Assembly (NCBI GenBank): GCA_910579535.1
Contig: CAJTUR010000001.1
Span: 1-64,000 of the forward strand
Direction: 5' to 3'
Source: an uncultured Bacilli bacterium
GTDB lineage: Bacteria; Bacillota_I; Bacilli_A; RF39; UBA660
Length of the DNA: 64,000 bases
In this document: in pieces, positions 7,111 through 16,707 of the stretch
How positions within the stretch are numbered: the stretch's first letter is position 1
Layout: each line of letters begins with the position of its first letter
Position numbers and translations under genes: made by a program
Notes under the pieces: generated by a model
What the model was told of the DNA's origin: nothing
What the model saw: only the letters and a program-made list of their open reading frames with translations
Databases searched by the model: none

Positions 7111-9600
7111 TCACTTCCCGCAGCAATTTTTGTACTTTTTGCCAGAACCACAGCTACATGGATCGTTACGCCCGATTTTTTTATCGTTCTTTTTAGGAGA
7201 TTGCTTTACTTTTTCTTTTCCATCTTTGGCAACACCAATAGTCGTTTGTTTTCTTTCGGTATTTTGTTCTATGTTAGCCTTAAGTAAAAATTCAGAAATG
7301 TTGGCATCAATTTTATCTAATAAATTTTCAAATAAATCAAAACCTTCCATGGTGTAGGCTTGTAATGGATTCACTTGGCCATAACCACGAAGCATAATGC
7401 CTTCTTTTAAGTGTTCCATCGTACTTATGTGATCCACCCATAAAGAGTCTATAATTCTTAAAGAAATGGCTTTTTCAAATTCTTGAAAATTCGGAGCAAC
7501 ACTTATTTTTTCTTCATAATCGTTTAAAATTCGACTCGATAAGATTTCTTTGATTTCTTCATCACTCTTGTCTTTTATATCCTCAATTTCTAAAGATTTC
7601 TTTTTAATATAATTTGTATTGACAGCTTCAATAATTTCGCTTTTATCTTCATCTGTTAAATACCCTTCTGGTTCAATATGATTATCTACTAAATCTGAAA
7701 TCGTATTTTTAAATATTTCTATGATATTTTCATGGATATTTTCATTATCTAATATTTCGTTTCTTCTATCATATATAATTGTTCTTTGTTCGTTCACAAC
7801 ATTATCATAATCTAGTAATGATTTACGCATGTCAAAGTTGTTTCCTTCTACCTTCTTTTGAGCTGTTTCGATACTTCTTGTAATGGCTTTTGAACGAATA
7901 GCTTGATCATCACTCATTCCTAAACTAGTGACAATGCTTTTAATACGATCGGTTCCAAACATACGCATTAAATCATCATCAAATGAAACAAAGAATTGAC
8001 TGGTTCCTACGTCTCCTTGACGTCCACTACGTCCACGTAATTGGTTGTCGATACGGCGAGATTCATGTCTTTCTGTTCCAATAACGTAAAGTCCTCCTAG
8101 TTCTACTGTTTCAGGTGTTAATTTAATATCGGTTCCACGTCCAGCCATATTTGTTGCAATAGTTATTGCTCCTTTAGAACCCGCTTTAGCAATAATTTCG
8201 GCTTCTCTTTCATGATTTTTGGCATTTAATACTTCATGTTTTAACCCAGCTTTCGTTAATAGCTTACTTAAATGTTCATTCGCTTCTACAGAAATGGTAC
8301 CCACTAATATCGGTTGTCCTGAAGCATGAATTTCTTTGATTGCATTTACAATGGCCTTATATTTTCCATCCATATTGGCATAAACTAAATCTGGTAAATC
8401 GATTCTGGCAATAGGTTTATTTGTAGGTATACAGATGACATACATATTGTAAATATTTCTAAATTCTTCTTCTTCTGTTTTAGCTGTTCCAGTCATACCT
8501 GATAATTTTTCATACATTCTAAATAAATTTTGAAAGGTAATCGTAGCCATTGTTTTTGTTTCAACATTGATATTTACTTTTTCTTTAGCTTCAATTGCTT
8601 GATGCAATCCATCACTGTATTGTCTTCCTTGCATTAAACGGCCTGTAAATTGGTCAACGATAATGACTTCACCGTTATTGACTACATAATCAATGTCTTT
8701 TTTAAAAGCATAATTTGCTTTCAATGCTTGATTAACGTGATGAACTAAGTTTGTATTATTCAAATCGTATAAATTGCTTACTCTAAAGAATTTTTCTATT
8801 TTTTTGCTTCCTTCTTCAGTTAAAGAAACATTTTTTACTTTTTCATCAATGGTGTAATCCTCTTCATTGATTAAATTTTTAACAGAACGATCAGCATCAA
8901 CATATAGGCTGTTTGAATTGGCTTGACCTCCAGATATAATCAAAGGGGTTCTGGCTTCATCAATTAATATGGAATCTACCTCATCAACAATACAAAAATG
9001 GAGTGGTCTTTGAGTTCGCTCTTCCGCATGAACGACCATATTATCTCTTAGGTAATCAAAACCAATTTCGTTATTAGTTGAATATAAAACATCACAAGCG
9101 TAGGCTTCTTTTTTTTCTTTAGCAGATAAACCATTTAAGTTTAAACCAACTGTTAAACCTAGAAATTTAAAAACTTCACCCATCCATTCTGAGTCACGTT
9201 TTGCTAAGAATTCGTTTACTGTAACAATGTGTACTCCCTTTCCAGTTAAAGCATTTAGGTAAGCGGGTAGGGTAGCCACTAAAGTTTTACCTTCACCTGT
9301 TTTCATTTCAGCAATGTTTCCATAATGAATTGCCAAACCACCTAAAATCTGTACATAAAAAGGTTTAAGGCCAATTACTCTACTTGCTGCTTCTCTTACG
9401 ACGGCAAAAGCGGGAACCATGATGTCTTCAATTGTTTTGCCATTTTCTAATTCTTTCTTAAAATACTCTGTTTTTTCTTTTAATTCTTTATCTGATAAAG
9501 AAGCCATCTCGCTTTCTAAATCGACTATTTTATTTGCAATGCCTTCAAATCTTTTTAGTTCTTTGTATTCTGAATCTATTAGTTTTCTAAAAAATCCCAT
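7111..9600 (-). CDS. secA: Preprotein translocase ATPase SecA
   Basis: 829 aa from ATG 9600, which has a GGAAGGTGA site; the open frame extends 14 codons further but without a site. SecA drives post-translational export through SecYEG at the membrane. Domains are in order: DEAD motor NBD1 with Walker A MKTGEGKTLVA (about 100-108), CIVDEVDSILIDEARTPLI (Walker B), the preprotein-binding region, NBD2 with TNMAGRGTDIKL and ERHESRRIDNQLRGRSGRQG, helical scaffold/wing, and a C-terminal zinc finger CSCGSGKKYKNCCGK used in SecB/ribosome contact. Divergently transcribed from essC. Confidence 0.97.
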   Translation of the reverse strand: MGFFRKLIDSEYKELKRFEGIANKIVDLESEMASLSDKELKEKTEYFKKELENGKTIEDIMVPAFAVVREAASRVIGLKPFYVQILGGLAIHYGNIAEMKTGEGKTLVATLPAYLNALTGKGVHIVTVNEFLAKRDSEWMGEVFKFLGLTVGLNLNGLSAKEKKEAYACDVLYSTNNEIGFDYLRDNMVVHAEERTQRPLHFCIVDEVDSILIDEARTPLIISGGQANSNSLYVDADRSVKNLINEEDYTIDEKVKNVSLTEEGSKKIEKFFRVSNLYDLNNTNLVHHVNQALKANYAFKKDIDYVVNNGEVIIVDQFTGRLMQGRQYSDGLHQAIEAKEKVNINVETKTMATITFQNLFRMYEKLSGMTGTAKTEEEEFRNIYNMYVICIPTNKPIARIDLPDLVYANMDGKYKAIVNAIKEIHASGQPILVGTISVEANEHLSKLLTKAGLKHEVLNAKNHEREAEIIAKAGSKGAITIATNMAGRGTDIKLTPETVELGGLYVIGTERHESRRIDNQLRGRSGRQGDVGTSQFFVSFDDDLMRMFGTDRIKSIVTSLGMSDDQAIRSKAITRSIETAQKKVEGNNFDMRKSLLDYDNVVNEQRTIIYDRRNEILDNENIHENIIEIFKNTISDLVDNHIEPEGYLTDEDKSEIIEAVNTNYIKKKSLEIEDIKDKSDEEIKEILSSRILNDYEEKISVAPNFQEFEKAISLRIIDSLWVDHISTMEHLKEGIMLRGYGQVNPLQAYTMEGFDLFENLLDKIDANISEFLLKANIEQNTERKQTTIGVAKDGKEKVKQSPKKNDKKIGRNDPCSCGSGKKYKNCCGK

Positions 9601-9625
9601 GTAGTATTCACCTTCCATGGCTAGT

Positions 9626-9654
9626 ATTATAACATAAAACATTGAAAATATGAA
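9626..9654 (-). promoter_or_regulatory. secA promoter
   Basis: On the minus strand TTCATA, a 17-base spacer and TATAAT end 26 bases upstream of the secA start. The -10 is perfect, the -35 weak. Confidence 0.5.
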
Positions 9655-9734
9655 TAAATAGTAAACTTTTTTGATTATTTTCTAAAACTCTAACTTAAGA
9701 CTATAAAATAACAAAAGAAACTATTTAATATAAA

Positions 9735-9763
9735 TTGATAAAAATCTTGGGCTATGTTAAAAT
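9735..9763 (+). promoter_or_regulatory. essC promoter
   Basis: TTGATA (9735-9740), a 17-base spacer and TAAAAT (9758-9763) lie 26 bases before the essC start. Good vegetative-sigma match, divergent from the secA promoter. Confidence 0.55.
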
Positions 9764-9788
9764 AATTTTAAGAATAGGGGTATTGAAC

Positions 9789-12700
9789 ATGAAAGTATTT
9801 GTTGCTGATGAAGCCAAAGTTGAAAATTATTTGTTACCTGAAAAAATTGAAGACACTTTTTTAATTAATTATGAATCTAAGGATGGCATTTTAGAAAATA
9901 TTATCATTTCTGCAAATAATGGGAAATGGATGATTAAAGAAACACGTGATTTTATTATCAGAAAAGGTTTATCCTCTATTGCAAGCGATGAATTAAAGCA
10001 TTTAAATTTTTATGATATTAAATTTGGGGATATTGATGAAAAGATTAAAATATATTGTTTTGATGTTCCCATGAAATATAAAAGTTATTCAATTGCTAAT
10101 TTATCTAAAATTACTCTTGGAAAGTCAAACAATGATATTATTTATAATAGCGTCGATGTAGGTGTATTACATTTTACTATTGAAAAAAAAGAAAATGTTT
10201 GGTTTTTTAAAAGTGAAGGAAATGGAATTACATATATTAATGGAAATCGTGCTACTTCACGTTCTCTTATCCGAGGCGATGTTTTATTTATAGATGGATT
10301 AAAGATTATTTGGATGGATACGTTTCTTTTAATGAATGATTTAGGAGATTTTGTCCAAGTCCATTTATCTAATTATCAAAAGTTGAATACTTTTGGTCAA
10401 GGAAATGCTTATAATCCTATTGTAGGCTCAGAAAAGTACGCTACGCTTTATAGTGATAATCAAGTTTTTTTCCATACACCAAGATTAAAAGCAACATTTG
10501 ATGGTATAGAAGTGGAAATTGATATTCCACCTGAACCTATAAAAGATGATGGTCCTCCAGCGATGCTTACCTTAGGAGCAACGGTTATGATGGGTGTTTC
10601 TTCATCTGTAACAGGTTTGGTTGCGCTATTTAGCGTTATGTCTGGACAAAGTACGGTTATTGGTGCGATTACTGAGCTAACTCTATGTGTTTCCATGGTT
10701 GCTGGTTGCATCTGTTTTCCTATTATGCTAGATAAATATCAAAAAAAGAAAATCAAAAGTAAAGAAAAAAAACGTCAAGAAAAATATCTGGCTTATTTGC
10801 AAAGCAAGCGACTTCTTATCAATGAAGCGATGGAAAAAGAGAAAAGTATTCTTATTCAAAATAATTTAAGTCCTTCAGAGCTTGTTGAATCAATAAAAAA
10901 TCGTACAAATAAAATTTGGAGTCGAGAAATTAATGATAATGATTTTTTAACTATTCGTTTGGGACTTGGTAATCGGAAAGCGAATGTTTCTGTTCACTCT
11001 ATGATTGAAGATTTTAATTTAGAAGATGATAATTTAAGAGATGAAGTCAAAAAATTAATGAATGAAAAATTTATTTTACATGATGTTCCTATAAATATTT
11101 CCTTAACTGAAGATAAAATTTTACCTATTATAATTAGTGAAGATTGCGAAAAAAAAGAACAAATCATTTATAATCTTTTATTACAATTTATTACTCTTTA
11201 TAGTGGTATTGATTTAAAAATTATTATTCTTACTGAAGAAACTAAAATACAACAATGGGAATACATTAAGTATCTTCCTCATTCAAGAAGCGTAGATAAT
11301 ACCACTCGTTTTTTTGCTTCAAATGAATTAGAAATGAAACAAGTTTCTTCTTATTTAGAAGGTATCTATAATGAGCGTTTAAGTAAGATAAAATATAACG
11401 AACAAGAAAATAATTTTGAAGAACAAAAAGATACCACTTATAAAAAATTCGACGAATATTATTTAATAATTACAGATAATTATATTCAAGCCAAAAATTT
11501 TGGAATCATTGACAAATTATTAAATGATAAAGCTAATTTTGGTTTTTCTCTTATGATGATTGAACCTACTTTAAAAAATATTCCAAGTCGATTTAATAAG
11601 TTTATTCAATATACTTCAAATAGTGCGGGAATTTACGAAAAGGATTTAAGCCATGAACAAAGAAATTTTACGCCAGATTATTTTGAAGGAGACATTAGTA
11701 ACTGTTCTTTAGTCATTGGCAATATACCTGTTAGTTCTACTTCTATGATGAACCAACTTCCAACCACCTTACAGTTTTTAGAAATGTATAATGTTGGAAA
11801 AGTAGACCAATTAAATATTCTAAATCGTTGGGAAAAAAATGATCCAACGATTAGTTTAAGTGCTCCTGTGGGTGTTCATCCTGATGGAAAGTTATTTGAT
11901 CTAGACTTACATGAAAAATACCATGGTCCTCATGGATTGATTGCTGGATCAACAGGTAGTGGTAAATCTGAATTTATTATTACTTATATTTTATCTATGG
12001 CTGTTAATTATCACCCTGATGAAGTTCAATTTGTTCTTATTGACTATAAGGGTGGGGGACTTGCTGGGGCTTTTGAAAATAGAGAAACTCAAGTGAAGAT
12101 TCCACATTTAGTAGGAACAATTACTAACTTAGATACTGGAGAAATGAATCGTACACTTGTTAGTATAAATAGTGAACTTAAAAGAAGACAAAGAATGTTT
12201 AATGAGGCACGTGATGCTTTAGGAGAAAGTACCGTTGATATTTATAAATATCAAAAGTTTTATCGTAATGGTAAAGTAAAAGAACCTATTTCACATTTGT
12301 TTATTATTAGTGATGAGTTTGCCGAATTGAAGTCACAACAGCCTGATTTTATGGCGGAACTTATTTCTACAGCACGTATTGGTCGTTCATTAGGCGTTCA
12401 TTTAATTCTTGCTACTCAAAAGCCAACTGGTGTTGTGGATGATCAAATTTGGTCCAATTCGAAATTTAAAGTTTGTTTAAAAGTACAGACAAGTGAAGAT
12501 AGTATGGAATTATTAAAAAGGGACGATGCGGCTAGTTTAAAGGAAACAGGAAGGTTTTATTTACAAGTAGGTTATAATGAACTTTTTGAACTTGGGCAAT
12601 CTGCTTGGTCAGGAGCAAAATATATTCCACAAGACCGTGTAGAAAAAACCGTCGATGATAACATATATTTTATTGATAATAATGGTAATCTTATTCATCA

Positions 12701-14360
12701 AGTAAATGATTTAGTGAAAGTAGCTAATACAGTTAATTATGGAGATCAACTTACGAATATTGTTAAAAATTTGTATGATATTGCTAAAAGAGAATCTATT
12801 TCTTTTCGTCAATTGTGGCTTCCTAACATTCCAAAAGAAATTTATTTATCAAATACAATAAAAAAATACAATTACCAAGCCAAGCCTTATTCTATTAATC
12901 CTGTTATAGGAGAATATGATTTACCTACTGAACAATTACAAAAACTATTAACAATGGACTTTACAAATAATGGAAATCTAATTATCTATGGTACACCAGG
13001 AAGCGGAAAAGAAAATCTTCTTATGACAACCCTTTATTCTATTTGTGCTTATCATACTACAGATGAAGTAAATATATATATTATGGATTTTGGATCAGAA
13101 ATATTGAAAATTTTTAATAGCGCTCCTCAAGTTGGAGATGTTGTTTTTGCCGAAGATAAAAATAAAGTTAAAAGTTTATTTTTAATGCTTGAACGAGAAA
13201 TCAATCGAAGAAAAGATTTGTTTTCTAGTCATGGTGGAAGTTATGCCTCTTATATTGAGAGCGACAAAGAAAAACTACCTCTTCTTTTAATTATTTTAAA
13301 TGGGTATGAATCTTTTATAGAAAATTATGGTTCTTATGATGATTTTTTAGCTCATATTATTCGTGAAAGTGCTAAATATGGTATTGTGTTTATGATGACT
13401 GCTTTTGGACCAGCGTCGGTTATATCTAAAATCAATCAAGCGTTTCCTAATAAAATTGCTATGCAACTTGCTGATTCCTTTGATTATCAATTTTATTTAA
13501 ATGCACCTCATGGTTTAACCCCTTCTAAATATTATGGACGAGGTATTGTTTCAGTTGATAAAACCGCTTATGAATTTCAAACGTGTTATATTTATTTAAA
13601 AGAGCAAATCAATCAAATAATCAAAACTTCCTTTGAGAAATTAAATTATACTAAAGCAAAGGCCATTCCAGTTATTCCTGAAACGGTTACTGTGGATTCT
13701 TTATCCGCTCATATAGATAATTACACAAATATACCTATTGGAGTTAATATTTATGATGCCTCTATTTGTCAATTTAATATCATTCAAAATCCTATTTCTC
13801 AGATTATTGGAAATAATTTGTTAGTTGAAAATGATTTTATTAATCACTTTCTATCCATTTTATCTTCTGTTCCAAATATAAAAATGGAAATCATAGATTT
13901 TATGGGGAATATTGGTATCAATAGTGGGATTAGTTATACAAATAATAATTTTACAGAAAAGTTAAAGAGTATTACTGATGGTGACGGAAATGGAAATAAA
14001 AAAGTTTATATCCTGATTGGAATTGGTTATATTTATGACAAAGTTTTAGATGAAGGTGTTAACCATTTATTCTCTATTTTTAATCATCTAGATGATTATC
14101 CAAATAGTTATTTTGTCTTTGCAGATAATTATTCTTCTTATAAAAGAATTATGAAAGAGGAATGGTACTCAAAAAGTGTTAATAATAAAAGTGGGATTTG
14201 GATTGGAAAAGGTATTGATAGTCAAAAAGCTATGGAAATTTCTAATCTTGCTACTAGTGATGTTAACGAAGATTTCCAAGGTTTAAGTTATGTTATCAAT
14301 AATGAAAAATATCAAGTAATGAAATGTATTGGTACGATAGAGAGAAGTGATACTTATTAA
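9789..14360 (+). CDS. essC: Type VII secretion (T7SSb) FtsK/SpoIIIE-type ATPase EssC/YukB
   Basis: 1523 aa, the usual EssC length; ATG 9789 follows AGGGG. EssC is the membrane motor that exports WXG100-type substrates. Layout: an FHA-like N-terminal region (about 1-250), two membrane helices (about 260-325), then tandem ATPase domains. Domain 1 has a full Walker A, GSTGSGKS (720-727), VQFVLIDYKGGGLAGAFE and HLFIISDEFAEL. Domain 2 has GTPGSGKE (1068-1075), where Glu replaces the Mg-binding Ser/Thr. Domain 3 has no P-loop (QIIGNNLLVENDF). Only yukD follows; no essA, essB, esaA or WXG100 gene is nearby. Functions of the degenerate domains are inferred from EssC studies, where domain 1 carries activity and the later ones regulate. 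Confidence 0.95.
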   Translation: MKVFVADEAKVENYLLPEKIEDTFLINYESKDGILENIIISANNGKWMIKETRDFIIRKGLSSIASDELKHLNFYDIKFGDIDEKIKIYCFDVPMKYKSYSIANLSKITLGKSNNDIIYNSVDVGVLHFTIEKKENVWFFKSEGNGITYINGNRATSRSLIRGDVLFIDGLKIIWMDTFLLMNDLGDFVQVHLSNYQKLNTFGQGNAYNPIVGSEKYATLYSDNQVFFHTPRLKATFDGIEVEIDIPPEPIKDDGPPAMLTLGATVMMGVSSSVTGLVALFSVMSGQSTVIGAITELTLCVSMVAGCICFPIMLDKYQKKKIKSKEKKRQEKYLAYLQSKRLLINEAMEKEKSILIQNNLSPSELVESIKNRTNKIWSREINDNDFLTIRLGLGNRKANVSVHSMIEDFNLEDDNLRDEVKKLMNEKFILHDVPINISLTEDKILPIIISEDCEKKEQIIYNLLLQFITLYSGIDLKIIILTEETKIQQWEYIKYLPHSRSVDNTTRFFASNELEMKQVSSYLEGIYNERLSKIKYNEQENNFEEQKDTTYKKFDEYYLIITDNYIQAKNFGIIDKLLNDKANFGFSLMMIEPTLKNIPSRFNKFIQYTSNSAGIYEKDLSHEQRNFTPDYFEGDISNCSLVIGNIPVSSTSMMNQLPTTLQFLEMYNVGKVDQLNILNRWEKNDPTISLSAPVGVHPDGKLFDLDLHEKYHGPHGLIAGSTGSGKSEFIITYILSMAVNYHPDEVQFVLIDYKGGGLAGAFENRETQVKIPHLVGTITNLDTGEMNRTLVSINSELKRRQRMFNEARDALGESTVDIYKYQKFYRNGKVKEPISHLFIISDEFAELKSQQPDFMAELISTARIGRSLGVHLILATQKPTGVVDDQIWSNSKFKVCLKVQTSEDSMELLKRDDAASLKETGRFYLQVGYNELFELGQSAWSGAKYIPQDRVEKTVDDNIYFIDNNGNLIHQVNDLVKVANTVNYGDQLTNIVKNLYDIAKRESISFRQLWLPNIPKEIYLSNTIKKYNYQAKPYSINPVIGEYDLPTEQLQKLLTMDFTNNGNLIIYGTPGSGKENLLMTTLYSICAYHTTDEVNIYIMDFGSEILKIFNSAPQVGDVVFAEDKNKVKSLFLMLEREINRRKDLFSSHGGSYASYIESDKEKLPLLLIILNGYESFIENYGSYDDFLAHIIRESAKYGIVFMMTAFGPASVISKINQAFPNKIAMQLADSFDYQFYLNAPHGLTPSKYYGRGIVSVDKTAYEFQTCYIYLKEQINQIIKTSFEKLNYTKAKAIPVIPETVTVDSLSAHIDNYTNIPIGVNIYDASICQFNIIQNPISQIIGNNLLVENDFINHFLSILSSVPNIKMEIIDFMGNIGINSGISYTNNNFTEKLKSITDGDGNGNKKVYILIGIGYIYDKVLDEGVNHLFSIFNHLDDYPNSYFVFADNYSSYKRIMKEEWYSKSVNNKSGIWIGKGIDSQKAMEISNLATSDVNEDFQGLSYVINNEKYQVMKCIGTIERSDTY

Positions 14361-14616
14361 AAATAAAGTTTTAGTAAAACTGGTTGTTCCTGAAGTAGAT
14401 AAAACTTATGATTTATTTTTACCTGCTAATAAAAAAATTGGGAATATTATTAATTTATTAAATACCTCTATTACAGAATTTACGAGTTATGAATTTATTC
14501 AGTCTACTAGCAATCTATTATTTAATGCCCGCACAGGCCATCAATATTCTCCTGATGACTTACTTCTTAATACAGATATAAGAAATGGAACCATTTTGGT
14601 TTTACTATCCGAGTAA
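14347..14616 (+). CDS. yukD: Ubiquitin-like type VII secretion protein YukD/EsaB
   Basis: 89 aa with a beta-grasp pattern: VLVKLVVPEVDKTYDLFLPA (two strands), KIGNIINLLNTSI (helix), then a C-terminal strand GTILVLLSE. These features and the position, overlapping the last 14 bases of essC, match YukD/EsaB, a small cytosolic T7SSb component. The GTG start at 14347 lies within essC, indicating translational coupling. A strong terminator follows at once, so the operon contains only these two genes. Confidence 0.82.
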   Translation: MILIKNKVLVKLVVPEVDKTYDLFLPANKKIGNIINLLNTSITEFTSYEFIQSTSNLLFNARTGHQYSPDDLLLNTDIRNGTILVLLSE

Positions 14617-14637
14617 CTTATTTTAGTTACTTTTTTT
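14613..14637 (+). terminator. Terminator of the essC-yukD operon
   Basis: Stem GTAAC / GTTAC (14613-14630) followed by T7; it overlaps the yukD stop codon. Confidence 0.75.
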
Positions 14638-15331
14638 AATACAATTCTATTGTTTTTCTATCTAATTGTTTTTGAATTTCTTTAAAGATGTACTCTTGAC
14701 CTTTATAGTTTGGGTAATAATTTTTCTTAAATGTAAAATAATTTTCATCATTAATAATATCGATAATTTCTACGTAATAAAAGTGGTATTTCTCAGCTAA
14801 TCGTTTTAATTCTTGATTGATTTTTTCAATTTTATTTTTATTAACTAAGTTTGTAGGAAAAAGACCAAGAACAAAAATCTTTTTATTGTTTAAATGAGCA
14901 ATGATTTTCATAATTTCTTCGTATTTATTTAAATAAGCAGTTATTTTAGTAGAATCTAAATAGTGTTTGCGAGCGTAATTATTTAATTCATCCATCCCAA
15001 TATGAAGTGTAATCATATAGGCTTCTTTAATGGCTTGTTTAATGGTTAAAGTATTATTTAATGGTACATTATTGTTAATTTTGGTTAATAACGAACTGGC
15101 GGTTTCATCTACTTCATGAAAATGATAATAACTTTTTAAGTTTTCTTCTTTTTTTAAGGCATCAAATAAATAGTCGTTATAATTATAGCCACTTACATTA
15201 AGCGCCGTCATACCACTCGATAAGCCATCACCAATCGCTAAAAATGTTTTCTTTTCTTCTCTTGTTGTTATGTAAATAATTGAAGTTAATAGTGTTCCTA
15301 TTATAATTATTATCAATATTTTATATTTCAT
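14636..15331 (-). CDS. SGNH/GDSL-hydrolase-fold protein lacking catalytic residues, membrane-anchored
   Basis: 231 aa. One N-terminal membrane helix (KILIIIIIGTLLTSIIYI) with no lipobox is followed by an SGNH fold. Block I reads FLAIGDGLSSGMTA, where the usual GDSL nucleophile Ser is Gly. Block III reads LHIGMDEL instead of IGGNDL. Block V reads YYPNYKGQEYI, where the catalytic His of DxxHPN is Tyr. The surrounding fold residues are well kept, so this is probably a surface-exposed pseudo-enzyme (binding or scaffold) rather than an esterase. It lies between essC-yukD (converging) and murA (upstream, separated by a terminator). Confidence 0.75.
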   Translation of the reverse strand: MKYKILIIIIIGTLLTSIIYITTREEKKTFLAIGDGLSSGMTALNVSGYNYNDYLFDALKKEENLKSYYHFHEVDETASSLLTKINNNVPLNNTLTIKQAIKEAYMITLHIGMDELNNYARKHYLDSTKITAYLNKYEEIMKIIAHLNNKKIFVLGLFPTNLVNKNKIEKINQELKRLAEKYHFYYVEIIDIINDENYFTFKKNYYPNYKGQEYIFKEIQKQLDRKTIELY

Positions 15332-15343
15332 TTTACCCCCAAA

Positions 15344-15368
15344 TAAAAATAGTAGTTTCTACTACTAT
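15344..15368 (-). terminator. murA terminator
   Basis: On the minus strand ATAGTAG / CTACTAT (15349-15368) is followed by T5. The stem includes the murA stop codon. Confidence 0.75.
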
Positions 15369-16621
15369 TCTATTTCTTTTATGCTAATCTTAGCACCAAC
15401 ATCTGATAATTTTGATACTAATTTGTCGTATCCTCTTAAAATATATTGAATATTCGTAATGGTTGTTGTTCCTTCAGCGGTTAATGCCGCAAGAAAAAGA
15501 GTTGCACCCGCTCTTAAATCGCTTGCTTGTACATCTTGACCTTTAAATTTTATAGGACCATTTATTTTTTCACGATTATTCTCTATTTCAATTGATGCTC
15601 CCATTTTATTTAAATATTCAACATGGCCCATTCTTTTTTCATAAATGGTTTCTTCGATGTGAGAGAGTCCATCCGCATGAGCAAGTAAAACACAAATGGG
15701 TTGAGCTAAATCGGTTGGGAAGCCTGGAAAAACTTCTGTTTTAATATCGATAGGTTTTAAATTTTCGCATTTATTGATTACGATTTCATTTTTATTTAAA
15801 GTAAATTCAACGTTCATTAGTTTTAATTTAGTCAATAAGGCTTCAATGTGTTCTGGAATAATATTGGTAATTTTTAAATCTTTTCCTAAAAGTGCTCCAG
15901 CAATAAGATACGTTCCAGCTTCGATTCGATCAGGAATCACATCAATAGATGCTTTGCCCAAGTATTCAACACCTGTAATACGAATGGTTTCTGTTCCAGC
16001 GCCTTCAATTTTTGCTCCCATTTTATTTAAAAATTCTGCTACATTTACAATTTCAGGTTCTTTGGCTGCATTATTAATAATGGTTGTTCCTTTTGCTTTT
16101 GTGGCTGCTAACATAATATTTATGGTTGCACCACAACTCGGAAAGTCAAGATTTATTTCCGCTCCAGAAAGTTCTTTAGCATCTATAATGTATTTTTCAC
16201 CTTCTAATGTTATGGTTGCACCTAGATTTTCAAAACCTTTTAAATGAAAATCAATTTGTCTTGCTCCAAAGTTGCATCCTCCAGGAAAATAGATTTCAAC
16301 ATGATGAAATTTTGCAAGTAAAGCACCCATAAAATAGTAAGAGGCTCTTAGTTTATTTGATAAGGTTTCAGGAATAGTTGTATTTCCAATATCATGAGAA
16401 TCAATGATCATTTGACCTTTATTTTCGATTACTTTTCCTTTTAATAATAAAATAATCTCTTTTAATACCGATACATCTGTAATATTTGGTATTTTATTAA
16501 TAATTGTTTCTTCATCACTTAATATAGCGGCTGGTAAAAGGGCAACAGCACTATTCTTTGCCCCGTTTATTTCAATCGTTCCTGATAATTCTCTTTGACC
16601 CTCAATGATTATTTTTTCCAT
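15365..16621 (-). CDS. murA: UDP-N-acetylglucosamine 1-carboxyvinyltransferase MurA
   Basis: 418 aa, full family length. It catalyses the first committed step of peptidoglycan synthesis, transferring enolpyruvate from PEP to UDP-GlcNAc in the cytosol. The N-terminal signature GTIEINGAKNSAVALLPAAI holds the conserved Lys-Asn pair. The catalytic Cys is present in PGGCNFGARQIDFHL, so the enzyme should be fosfomycin-sensitive by active site. DLRAGATLFLAALTAEGTT and the C-terminal ILRGYDKLVSKL are intact. It has its own promoter and terminator. Confidence 0.96.
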   Translation of the reverse strand: MEKIIIEGQRELSGTIEINGAKNSAVALLPAAILSDEETIINKIPNITDVSVLKEIILLLKGKVIENKGQMIIDSHDIGNTTIPETLSNKLRASYYFMGALLAKFHHVEIYFPGGCNFGARQIDFHLKGFENLGATITLEGEKYIIDAKELSGAEINLDFPSCGATINIMLAATKAKGTTIINNAAKEPEIVNVAEFLNKMGAKIEGAGTETIRITGVEYLGKASIDVIPDRIEAGTYLIAGALLGKDLKITNIIPEHIEALLTKLKLMNVEFTLNKNEIVINKCENLKPIDIKTEVFPGFPTDLAQPICVLLAHADGLSHIEETIYEKRMGHVEYLNKMGASIEIENNREKINGPIKFKGQDVQASDLRAGATLFLAALTAEGTTTITNIQYILRGYDKLVSKLSDVGAKISIKEIE

Positions 16622-16649
16622 AAACTCACGTTCCTTTTTATTTATTTTT

Positions 16650-16678
16650 AATATATTATCTAATTATATGTTTGTCAA
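16650..16678 (-). promoter_or_regulatory. murA promoter
   Basis: Minus strand: perfect TTGACA (complement of 16673-16678), 17-base spacer, TATATT (complement of 16650-16655), 28 bases before the ATG. Confidence 0.7.
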
Positions 16679-16707
16679 TATTTATTTGTTCCTCAATGTT
16701 AAGTGTT

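Noticed and set aside
15774..16247. 157-aa open frame on the plus strand
   Set aside because: Antisense to murA, whose reading frame is fully conserved; no ribosome site.
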